Shown one piece after another: positions 1-5,871 of a stretch of DNA of 7,151 nucleotides; the first letter of the stretch is position 1; every line of letters starts with the position of its first letter. The position numbers and the translations under genes were made by a program. The DNA lies in assembly GCA_023139715.1 (NCBI GenBank), contig JAGLNB010000281.1, positions 1-7,151 of the forward strand. The letters run 5' to 3'. Below the pieces are notes generated by a model. The model saw only the letters and a program-made list of their open reading frames with translations. It was not told where the DNA came from and did not search any database. The DNA is from Planctomycetota bacterium (lineage in GTDB: Bacteria > Planctomycetota > Phycisphaerae > Sedimentisphaerales > Anaerobacaceae).

Positions 1-340
1 GTTTATCTGATATTCCAATATTCAGATTGATGTCTTTCTTTCTAGACTTTTTAAATTTTTCGAATAGAAACATATCTGGCTCTATATTAATACCTCTTGA
101 GCCGGACGCATAAAAAATTGCGGTATTACTGTATCTGAAGGGCAGATGGGCTCCAATATCGATATATGATGGGTTTTTAATCTTTAAATAACTTTTGAAA
201 AGAAACTTTATGATTAAATCTTCACCACATTGCGAATATGATATTTGCTTATACGCAATCCGAGGAAAGATTTTACTTAAAAACCTGTTAATCTTGCGAA
301 TCAACCTTATTTGTTGCAATTTAACTTGCCTCCGTGGCAT
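1..340 (-). CDS. FkbM-family SAM-dependent methyltransferase, N-terminal part (3' end outside window)
   Basis: An open frame of 113 codons runs off the left edge of the window without a stop. The translation carries the FkbM-family pattern: SYSQCGEDLIIKFLF (34-48), the SAM-binding strand and loop YIDIGAHLPFRYSNT (59-73), the second strand with acid GINIEPD (83-89) and NLNIGISD (105-112). Several members of this family O-methylate sugars or polyketides; here a sugar hydroxyl is the likely acceptor. The first ~30 residues are basic (IRLIRKINRFLSKIF). Two starts are possible. ATG at 338-340 overlaps the GT2 gene by 20 bases and has only a weak upstream GG. TTG at 317-319 has a good GGAGG nine bases upstream and would remove seven residues (MPRRQVK). 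The coordinates given use the ATG. Confidence 0.85.
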   Translation of the reverse strand, partial: MPRRQVKLQQIRLIRKINRFLSKIFPRIAYKQISYSQCGEDLIIKFLFKSYLKIKNPSYIDIGAHLPFRYSNTAIFYASGSRGINIEPDMFLFEKFKKSRKKDINLNIGISDK

Positions 341-1256
341 AATAAACAATCCATTTTAGACATTTTATCAAACTTCTTATAGGCCGCACAATTAATATTT
401 TTAGCAGCCAGATTCTTATGGGGCTGTATTGTTTTTCATATTTGGTAAACCATCGCGTTATTCTCCAGAAAACAAACAGCTTTAATGACTGTTTTTGGAA
501 ATAAGAAAATGAAGAATTGGCAATCAGGTCGAGATGGTGCTGGACAAAGGGTCTGTATGAAAACAATCGGCCATCGGCGGGTTTAAACGGCTTGTACTGA
601 TATTTTTCGGCACCAACAATATTTGTTTGGTATCCTGAATAATCTTTTATCAAAGCAATACCATTGCCTTGAACCAAGAGTTTTGAGGCTAAGAAGCAAT
701 CCGAAAAATCAAATATATCAGAATGTAGGAACCACAGGATATCACATCTTTTATAAAAGCTGTATATTAGGCTTGGAGCAGGATTAAGAATGCTTTCTTT
801 GTAGTTTCTATATTTGGAATAATCCGGGGATAAATCGAGCAATTTGCCCTCAAGCACAAGCCCGGTAGTCCTGTAACAGACTCGTATTTTGCACATTGCT
901 GAGCTGCAGTTTTTGATATTAGAAAGGCACTTTTCAACAAAAAACACATCCCACTCATCATCATCTGCTATCCATGCAAAATATTCACCCACGGCATTTT
1001 CAAGAACGAATTTAAAATTAAAAAAACCGTACTCATTTTTATCCTGACGATAATATTTTACTCTATGATCTTTATCTGTAAACTCCCTGGCAACATCCTG
1101 AGTTTCTTTTCCCTGCGAACAATTGTCCGAGACAATTATCTCAAGGTTTGTATAAGACTGGTTTGTTACGCACTCAAGAGTCCGACGAAGCCCCTCTGGT
1201 CTATTGTATGTTGGTATTCCAACAGACACTAATGGTTGGTTAGCGGAGGTATTCAT
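321..1256 (-). CDS. Glycosyltransferase family 2 (GT-A fold)
   Basis: A 311-residue inverting-type glycosyltransferase. The N-terminal GT-A domain starts with LVSVGIPTYNRPEGLRRTLE (9-28), followed by the nucleotide-binding strand LEIIVSDNCS (38-47) and the metal/nucleotide-diphosphate motif YFAWIADDDEWD (92-103, DDD at 98-100). The catalytic domain ends around residue 210. The C-terminal part (about 255-308) is basic and aromatic/hydrophobic, for example LFVFWRITRWF and IWLLKILIVRPIRSLIKCLK. It looks like amphipathic or membrane-attached helices rather than true transmembrane spans, which would place the enzyme on the inner face of the membrane near a lipid-linked acceptor. Donor sugar and linkage are unknown. 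The last 20 bases overlap the FkbM gene if that gene starts at 340. Confidence 0.92.
   Translation of the reverse strand: MNTSANQPLVSVGIPTYNRPEGLRRTLECVTNQSYTNLEIIVSDNCSQGKETQDVAREFTDKDHRVKYYRQDKNEYGFFNFKFVLENAVGEYFAWIADDDEWDVFFVEKCLSNIKNCSSAMCKIRVCYRTTGLVLEGKLLDLSPDYSKYRNYKESILNPAPSLIYSFYKRCDILWFLHSDIFDFSDCFLASKLLVQGNGIALIKDYSGYQTNIVGAEKYQYKPFKPADGRLFSYRPFVQHHLDLIANSSFSYFQKQSLKLFVFWRITRWFTKYEKQYSPIRIWLLKILIVRPIRSLIKCLKWIVYYATEAS
329..333 (-). promoter_or_regulatory. Shine-Dalgarno-like GGAGG that would favour a TTG start for the FkbM gene
   Basis: GGAGG lies inside the last codons of the GT2 gene, nine bases before an in-frame TTG at 317-319. It is the strongest Shine-Dalgarno match near the junction and lies downstream of the alternative ATG at 340, so it decides between the two starts if it is functional. 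Confidence 0.45.
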
Positions 1257-1261
1257 GGCTA

Positions 1262-2017
1262 TTAAATCCTTTTTAAATAACCATCAGGCGAACCAGTTAA
1301 TATCAGTTTTGAATCTATTGTTTTGTCGATAACGAAATTCTTATTCTCTTTTAGGAATTCCCACACAGCGGTTTTCGGATTATTCCCTTCGCCCCAGGGG
1401 CTGCCTGGTATTGTTCCATTTGGTACGTTCTCAATAGCGGTGTCTCCAACAATGCAATAACTCCCAACACTGACTAACGAAGCATAAGCTCTAAGTTCAG
1501 CCAACACATGATCATGGGTATGATTACTGTCCAAACAAATCATCACTCTTTTTTTATTTTTTGCGAATTCATGAACTTTTTTAATAATTTTGTCATCTAT
1601 GCTGGATCCCTCAAATATAGTGATTTTTTTGCTTAGGGGATGAGCGAGGATAGCCGCCTTATTATGCGCGCGAATCTCAATATCGACACCAAGAACTTGC
1701 CCGTTCTCGATTGCTCCGCAAGCCTCAAGGATCACCAGCATTGATGCGCTAAAAACAAGAGAACCGCCCCATGCTATGCCGGTTTCAATTATAAGATCGG
1801 GCTTAACTTCCCAAATAATTTCCTGCATAGCCTGCAAATCTTGAGGCAATTGAATAATGGGTATTCCAAGCCAAAAAAAACTATACGCATATTTTGTTTT
1901 AGCAATTCGCTCATGAAATTTTGTGAGTGTTTCTTGCAGTAATAAATCATTTTTGTATAAATTTGCTCTATCATTTATTTCTGAGCAAAAGTTTGTTCGT
2001 GGATCACATTGTGCCAT
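1262..2017 (-). CDS. CmcI / cephalosporin hydroxylase family protein, probable sugar O-methyltransferase
   Basis: A 251-residue protein of the CmcI family (Pfam cephalosporin hydroxylase), which also contains rhamnosyl O-methyltransferases. The SAM-binding strand and loop are LIIETGIAWGGSLVFSAS (75-92). The second-strand acid is in GVDIEIRAHNK (D112). The 'MICLDSNHTHDHV' segment (159-171) supplies D163 and H166, followed by YCIVGDTAIENVP (187-199) with D192. The hallmark 'PWGEGNNPKTAVWEFL' lies at 207-222 and the end is 'LILTGSPDGYLKRI'. D112, D163 and D192 lie in conserved acidic segments; in CmcI acidic residues in this region bind a divalent metal, but the Glu that I recall preceding the last Asp there is Gly (G191) here. 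In a glycan locus, O-methylation of a sugar hydroxyl is the best reading; the hydroxylase name is historical. It is followed after five bases by the GT2 gene, whose ribosome binding site lies within this gene's final codons. Confidence 0.88.
   Translation of the reverse strand: MAQCDPRTNFCSEINDRANLYKNDLLLQETLTKFHERIAKTKYAYSFFWLGIPIIQLPQDLQAMQEIIWEVKPDLIIETGIAWGGSLVFSASMLVILEACGAIENGQVLGVDIEIRAHNKAAILAHPLSKKITIFEGSSIDDKIIKKVHEFAKNKKRVMICLDSNHTHDHVLAELRAYASLVSVGSYCIVGDTAIENVPNGTIPGSPWGEGNNPKTAVWEFLKENKNFVIDKTIDSKLILTGSPDGYLKRI
1267..1271 (-). promoter_or_regulatory. Ribosome binding site AAGGA for the GT2 gene, within the preceding coding region
   Basis: AAGGA, part of a longer AAAAAGGA, lies 10 bases before the ATG at 1254-1256 and overlaps the last sense codons (K-R-I) of the CmcI-like gene. 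It supports the chosen start and suggests coupled translation of the two genes. Confidence 0.6.
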
Positions 2018-2028
2018 TTTTTACATTA

Positions 2029-2034
2029 TCCTTT
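2029..2034 (-). promoter_or_regulatory. Ribosome binding site AAAGGA for the CmcI-like gene
   Basis: AAAGGA lies 11 bases upstream of the ATG at 2015-2017. A closer ATG just upstream is followed at once by TAA and cannot be used, so the start at 2017 is favoured despite the slightly long spacing. Confidence 0.5.
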
Positions 2035-2058
2035 AGTTACATCAAGTTAATTATTATT

Positions 2059-3180
2059 TTAGAGCAATCCATCTGTCTCTGTAATTGACAAATTAATAAT
2101 CTTTGCTTTCCCGGCAAATCGTTTCTGAACAGTTTTAACGATATCTTGAAAGTTAATAGCAGCTATTACCCAAGCTGTTTCTTCTAAATTTATATCAGCC
2201 AGTTCGTCCGGTGCCAAAATTGTTTTACCCATAAAAGTCTTATCCCATAAATTAGGGTTGGAATCAACAAAGTCAACATTAATATTGGGCAGATGATATA
2301 CTAACCGCATGACACTTATACTCAACCCCCAAATTATTAGCCGAGATGAATCAATCTTAGTAAAACGATGCAATAATTGCCTAAAGTCTCTTTCGGATTT
2401 ACGGAGATAATTCTGCAAGGCAGTGTTTGGTGCTTTGTTTTCAAAATCTCCTGTGATTCTCGTGCTCTTGATATTGTCTTTAGTTCCACGTATAATAACC
2501 TCTGGATAATAAAGCCCAGGTCTGACCTCACGTCTATCCCTAATACGACTAATAACTGATAAACCGCTATTTTGAACCAAATTGGTCAAAGAAAGAGATG
2601 AGAAGTGATTAATGTGCTCTAAATCAAACCAATTATAAGGACCACAATAATTATCAACATACCCCTCAACATCGGGGACGGCTAAAAATATTTGGCCTCC
2701 GGGTTTTAAACAGCTCGCTAATTTTCGCAAAACGACATCGGCATCTAAAATATGCTCAAAAGTATGGGTGGAAATAATTAAATCATATTGTTTGTCGTCG
2801 GGCATGTCTGAATCGACATCAAAAGTGAATATATGCTTGAATCCTTTTGCCAGCAGAATATCCTTCATTAACAGGTCTCCTGCCCCGAAATCAAGAATAT
2901 AGAAGTCTTTTCCTGGTAAATTCAGCAAGTTATAAATTTTTTTATAATAACCAATATCTAAATCTTTGGCATCTGTGGCTCTTTTTTTGTGCTTGTTTAA
3001 AGTCTTATAATATTCATGGTAATTCTCTATAGTATTTTCACTATCACTAAAAACAAAACCACATTGTTCGCACATCTCAATTTTTTGGTCACCTCTCAAT
3101 GGGTAGGGCGAAGGAACTATTACTGAAGAGTCAAAAAGGTTTGTTTTTTTATTACTATTACACACAATACAATTTCTCAT
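2059..3180 (-). CDS. Zinc-binding SAM-dependent methyltransferase, second paralogue (sugar C-methyltransferase-like)
   Basis: A 373-residue protein with the same three-part architecture as the gene at 4762-5871. The N-terminal zinc-ribbon-like domain has C4, C7, C37, C40. The class I SAM domain has motif I ILDFGAGDLL (95-104), acidic D121 and 'THTFEHILDAD' (138-148). An E-H-I-N-H-F motif lies at 188-193, matching E-H-I-Q-H-F in the paralogue. The C-terminal Rossmann-like domain has 'LIIWGLSISV' (281-290), 'FVDSNP' (304-309) and a complete end. Oddly, the stretch between the acidic end of strand 2 (D121) and strand 4 (D133) is about 20 residues shorter than in the paralogue, so the helix and strand that usually flank the adenine pocket are reduced. 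SAM binding may therefore differ or be weak. It probably methylates a sugar or sugar nucleotide; the reaction is not established. The downstream gap to the next gene is 41 bases. Confidence 0.87.
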   Translation of the reverse strand: MRNCIVCNSNKKTNLFDSSVIVPSPYPLRGDQKIEMCEQCGFVFSDSENTIENYHEYYKTLNKHKKRATDAKDLDIGYYKKIYNLLNLPGKDFYILDFGAGDLLMKDILLAKGFKHIFTFDVDSDMPDDKQYDLIISTHTFEHILDADVVLRKLASCLKPGGQIFLAVPDVEGYVDNYCGPYNWFDLEHINHFSSLSLTNLVQNSGLSVISRIRDRREVRPGLYYPEVIIRGTKDNIKSTRITGDFENKAPNTALQNYLRKSERDFRQLLHRFTKIDSSRLIIWGLSISVMRLVYHLPNINVDFVDSNPNLWDKTFMGKTILAPDELADINLEETAWVIAAINFQDIVKTVQKRFAGKAKIINLSITETDGLL

Positions 3181-3258
3181 AAATCCTCACAATATTATGA
3201 TGTTTTTTTGTCAATAACTCTAAGGCAAATTTTTACAAACTACTTATTTCAATGGTTT
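3181..3258 (-). other. 78-base AT-rich intergenic gap, longest in the window
   Basis: This gap separates the GT4 gene from the second zinc-type methyltransferase gene. On the coding strand it contains TTGACA (3209-3214), but the nearest -10-like hexamer CATAAT (3194-3199) is only 9 bases away, so no standard sigma-70 promoter is supported. There is no GC-rich hairpin with a T run, so no intrinsic terminator is seen. It ends in a clear GAGGA ribosome binding site at 3184-3188. The operon probably continues through it. Confidence 0.5.
3184..3188 (-). promoter_or_regulatory. Ribosome binding site GAGGA for the methyltransferase starting at 3180
   Basis: GAGGA lies three bases upstream of the ATG at 3178-3180. 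The spacing is short, but it is the best Shine-Dalgarno match near this gene and supports the chosen start. The gene has no overlap with its upstream neighbour, so independent initiation is expected. Confidence 0.6.
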
Positions 3259-4629
3259 TTACCCGCTTTGGTTTAAGGCTCCCTTCATTAACTTGCTCCA
3301 AGAAGAGAGATATTTATCGTCCGGGAAAAAAGAGAGAAACTGATGCACCGAACTTTTAGTTTCGGATTGCCAGTTAGCAGACTTTGCCAACTTTTTTATT
3401 TTTTGTATTGCCATCTCCTCCTCTTCATGGTTTTTTGCGTGGCAGTAGGAAATAAAATCTTCTCTATAGTCGCCAAGCGACTCCAAAAATACATCTTTGG
3501 GTGATATGTCCTCAACTTTTTTGGATATATCCCATTTCTTGATGGTTTTTGGAGTATTTAAGACTTGATTAAAAATTGCATTCCATTCATTTTTCATTTT
3601 TTCTAAAGAAAAGGTTCTGATTGCATATTCTTGTGCATTCTTCGACAAATAAGCTCTTAACTCATGATTGTGATACAATTCTTGCAACTTTATAACATAC
3701 TCTTCCTTACTTTTCGCGACAAGGCCTGTAACTCCATCTTTGATCATGTAGCTTTCCATCGGATTTTTTAGGACAATTGGGACAACTCCAGCTGCCATGC
3801 TTTCTTGCAATACCTGATCGCAACTGCCATAATGGTATGGAGCAAGGGGGTAACCAAAGACATCAAATTGAGACAAATACTCCCACTTTTCTTCCTCTGG
3901 GACAAACCCTGTAAAATGGAACTTATGTCCTATACCGCGATGTGCTGCCTCACTTTCTAACTGTCTACCGTTTGGCCCTCCAACAATGGTAAAGTGGACA
4001 TCGGGTATATTAACTTGATTACAGATATCCAAAAAATCTGGGTGCATTTTGGCGTAGTCAACGTTACCAATGTAGCCGACATTAAATCCGGTATGCTTTT
4101 TTAATTTAAGAGATTGAATACGCTCAACTCCGCCAGTGGACCAAATATCGTGTAACTTTTTTTTAAGTTCAGCAGGGAGGTTTTGCACTTCTTTAACGTC
4201 ATAACTAAGTGGTGTGGTAAAAACAAATATGTCAGGATATCTAAAAATTTTATCAGTAAAATTGTTAGGTGCAGGAGTTCCTTTTTGATGTGCCCAAAAA
4301 ATCACTCTACTCGCTGGTAATGGCTCACGTACTAAAAAATCATAGAGCAATGGATGATTCCACCAATGAATAAGCAGCACATCACAGTCAGCAATGAGGC
4401 CTAACACTTTCGATTTTTTCTTTGACATATTGCCAAAAATAGGAAAGCTGGCCTTGTTTGCCACATCCATAGCATGTTGATTTGCGTAATCAAGGCAAAG
4501 GATGCTATGTGCGAAAGCAGTATCATTTGCAACCTTGGAAAGATAATTCAGCACAACAGTACCGACTCCAGCGCCAAGATGAGGTGTTAAATGTAAAATA
4601 TTGTATTTTTTAGACGTTTTTTTATTCAT
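3259..4629 (-). CDS. Glycosyltransferase family 4 (GT-B fold) with C-terminal extension
   Basis: A 456-residue retaining-type glycosyltransferase expected to act on the cytoplasmic side of the membrane. The N-terminal Rossmann domain opens with ILHLTPHLGAGVGTVVLNYL (11-30), a glycine-rich acceptor-side loop common in GT4 proteins. The donor domain has GFNVGYIGNVDYAKMHPDFL (181-200), FTIVGGPNG (213-221), the FHFTGFVPEEEKWEYLSQFD region (238-256) and the nucleotide-sugar stretch CDQVLQESMAAGVVPIVL (270-287). The last corresponds to the E-x7-E region, with E276 as its second glutamate and the first position replaced. After the usual end near residue 355 there is a Lys/Glu-rich, apparently helical extension of about 95 residues (HEEEEMAIQKIKKLAKSANW). 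It probably transfers a sugar to the lipid-linked glycan; donor and linkage are unknown. The ATG has only a weak, very close purine tract (GAAAAG) before it, so coupling to the upstream gene is likely. Confidence 0.9.
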   Translation of the reverse strand: MNKKTSKKYNILHLTPHLGAGVGTVVLNYLSKVANDTAFAHSILCLDYANQHAMDVANKASFPIFGNMSKKKSKVLGLIADCDVLLIHWWNHPLLYDFLVREPLPASRVIFWAHQKGTPAPNNFTDKIFRYPDIFVFTTPLSYDVKEVQNLPAELKKKLHDIWSTGGVERIQSLKLKKHTGFNVGYIGNVDYAKMHPDFLDICNQVNIPDVHFTIVGGPNGRQLESEAAHRGIGHKFHFTGFVPEEEKWEYLSQFDVFGYPLAPYHYGSCDQVLQESMAAGVVPIVLKNPMESYMIKDGVTGLVAKSKEEYVIKLQELYHNHELRAYLSKNAQEYAIRTFSLEKMKNEWNAIFNQVLNTPKTIKKWDISKKVEDISPKDVFLESLGDYREDFISYCHAKNHEEEEMAIQKIKKLAKSANWQSETKSSVHQFLSFFPDDKYLSSWSKLMKGALNQSG

Positions 4630-4651
4630 CTTTTCATTTTATCAAAATGTT

Positions 4652-4783
4652 TCAAAACTTTAATACTTCTCCTTTAAAGCCAGCTTCTTTAAGAAAACTT
4701 TCAATTAAATCTACATGAGCTATTGCGCTTATAATCAAAACCGAATCGGGTGTCGCAAACCTTAGAATATTTTTGTCAGTAAT
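4652..4783 (-). pseudogene. Out-of-frame 3' end of the C-methyltransferase gene (displaced 43 codons)
   Basis: Reading in the -1 frame from the A-run gives 43 codons beginning ITDKNILRFATPDSVLIISA and ending in FKGEVLKF, then TGA at 4652-4654. This is the missing end of the C-terminal domain: hydrophobic strand VLIISAIA, then a helix, then a last strand. It aligns in order with the end of the paralogue (TILAPDELADINLEETAWVI and onward, in the gene at 2059-3180). Either one extra A in the run or a -1 slip on it would join the two parts at G361-K362-K363, giving the same 406-residue protein. The restored stop would lie only 22 bases from the next start, in keeping with the tight packing elsewhere. 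Whether this is a sequencing error, a real mutation or programmed slippage cannot be decided here. Confidence 0.85.
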
Positions 4784-5871
4784 TTTTTTCCATCGATTAT
4801 ATATGTCTCTTGTTTATAAGGATTAGAATCAATTAGGCCAACTAAATTGCATTTTTTTAAGCCTGCTGTCTCGAAAAGCAATAAAAATTCTCGACCGATT
4901 CCCCAAGCATACAAAGGTTTTTGCGTCGCCGCTAAGTCACTAAGAATTTTCCTCTTTATCTTTAGTTTTTCATGATTATAAATGATATACTTTTCAATTT
5001 CTTTCTTAAGCTTAAAACAAGAATCAGAAATAGTTAATCCACACGTTTTGTTAGTTAGTCGAAAAATAATATTCATATTGGGTAATATCATCTTTTCGCT
5101 CATAATTGGAGCATCAGATTTGCCATAAGTAACTAATTCAAAACCTTCTAATGATGCTAATAATTTAAGATGCTCAATATCAAAATGCTGGATATGTTCT
5201 TTTATAAGGAACCAATAAAAATCAAAAAAATGAGTTTCACTATACCTTAAAGCATCTGGGATGCCTATACAAAGTAAACCATTAGCGTTCAAAACCCGTT
5301 TTGCTTCCCTGAAGGCTTGAATCGGGTCTGCCAAATGCTCCAGAACCTGATCTGCTATTAATAAATCAAAGCTGTTGTCATTAAAAGGAATTAATTCAGC
5401 ATTTCCAAGTTTGATATTATCATTTTTTTTCTTTGCGTAATTAACATAGTCTTCAACTATATCAATGCCATAAAGTTTGTTCAACCCCTGCTTATGCAAA
5501 TAATCCAAAAAACTGCCCGCAGCACAGCCAACATCTAAAACCTTGAAATCGTTATGGATATAACATGAAATTAAACTATATAGTTGAGAGTATCTTTGAA
5601 GTGCAAAGGGGCTATCGCTACCCGGCCTGTCGCCAGACTTGTCTGTAGCACCTAAGTTTAGTGGTGCAGATTCTTTGTTGTAATATTTGGCAAGTCCGGC
5701 TATTTCAACAGAAGATAAACCGTTGTATATATGACCGCATTTTAGACAGGCTTCTATTTTTACCGAATGGCTAAAAACTGAGTCACACAAACTGCCACAA
5801 TTAAGATCTAATAAATTCTCCGTTTTTTCAAATTGGCAGATTGGGCATTTAACTATCTTGTTTTCTGTCAT
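4762..5871 (-). CDS. Zinc-binding SAM-dependent sugar C-methyltransferase-like protein, truncated by a frameshift
   Basis: 369 residues as read, in three parts like sugar C-3 methyltransferases (TylC3, TcaB9). An N-terminal zinc-ribbon-like domain has C9, C12, C42, C45. A class I SAM-binding domain has motif I VLDVGCAAGS at 111-120, acidic D137 and 'VLEHLADP' near 176-183. A K-E-H-I-Q-H-F motif lies at 224-230; its E-H pair matches the active-site pair I recall from TcaB9. A C-terminal Rossmann-like domain has 'YAWGIGRE' near 321 and 'LIDSNP' at 346-351. The frame stops 18 residues after that proline, in mid-domain, whereas the paralogue at 2059-3180 continues for about 64. The missing part is present in the -1 frame (separate entry), restoring about 406 residues, the usual family length. 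The start forms an ATGA overlap with the radical SAM gene and has no visible Shine-Dalgarno sequence, suggesting coupled re-initiation. A methyl acceptor such as a keto-sugar nucleotide is inferred. Confidence 0.88.
   Translation of the reverse strand: MTENKIVKCPICQFEKTENLLDLNCGSLCDSVFSHSVKIEACLKCGHIYNGLSSVEIAGLAKYYNKESAPLNLGATDKSGDRPGSDSPFALQRYSQLYSLISCYIHNDFKVLDVGCAAGSFLDYLHKQGLNKLYGIDIVEDYVNYAKKKNDNIKLGNAELIPFNDNSFDLLIADQVLEHLADPIQAFREAKRVLNANGLLCIGIPDALRYSETHFFDFYWFLIKEHIQHFDIEHLKLLASLEGFELVTYGKSDAPIMSEKMILPNMNIIFRLTNKTCGLTISDSCFKLKKEIEKYIIYNHEKLKIKRKILSDLAATQKPLYAWGIGREFLLLFETAGLKKCNLVGLIDSNPYKQETYIIDGKKLLTKIF
4783..4789 (-). other. Seven-A run at the frameshift point (possible slippery heptamer)
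   Basis: On the coding strand the sequence is GG followed by seven A and TT. Relative to the reading frame it falls as A_AAA_AAA, the X_XXY_YYZ arrangement for -1 slippage, and it lies where the downstream homologous reading passes to the -1 frame. Homopolymer runs of this length are also common sites of indels, of sequencing miscalls and of RNA polymerase slippage. I did not identify a convincing downstream stem-loop or an upstream stimulatory Shine-Dalgarno sequence, so a programmed event is not demonstrated. Confidence 0.6.

Noticed and set aside
767..964. Open frame of 65 codons on the minus strand inside the GT2 gene
   Set aside because: It overlaps the GT2 frame on the same strand, which carries all family motifs; the alternative product has no recognisable feature.
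1789..1974. Open frame of 61 codons on the minus strand inside the CmcI-like gene
   Set aside because: A shadow in another frame of a well-supported gene.
2377..2559. Open frame of 60 codons on the plus strand
   Set aside because: It lies wholly antisense to the second zinc-type methyltransferase and has no domain or ribosome binding site of note.
2847..3032. Open frame of 61 codons on the plus strand
   Set aside because: It is antisense to the SAM-binding domain of the same methyltransferase; a chance frame in AT-rich DNA.
3194..3214. TTGACA and CATAAT hexamers on the coding strand in the 78-base gap, suggesting an internal promoter
   Set aside because: The spacer is only 9 bases, far from the usual 16 to 18, and no -10 element occurs at the right distance. 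AT-rich gaps yield such matches by chance.
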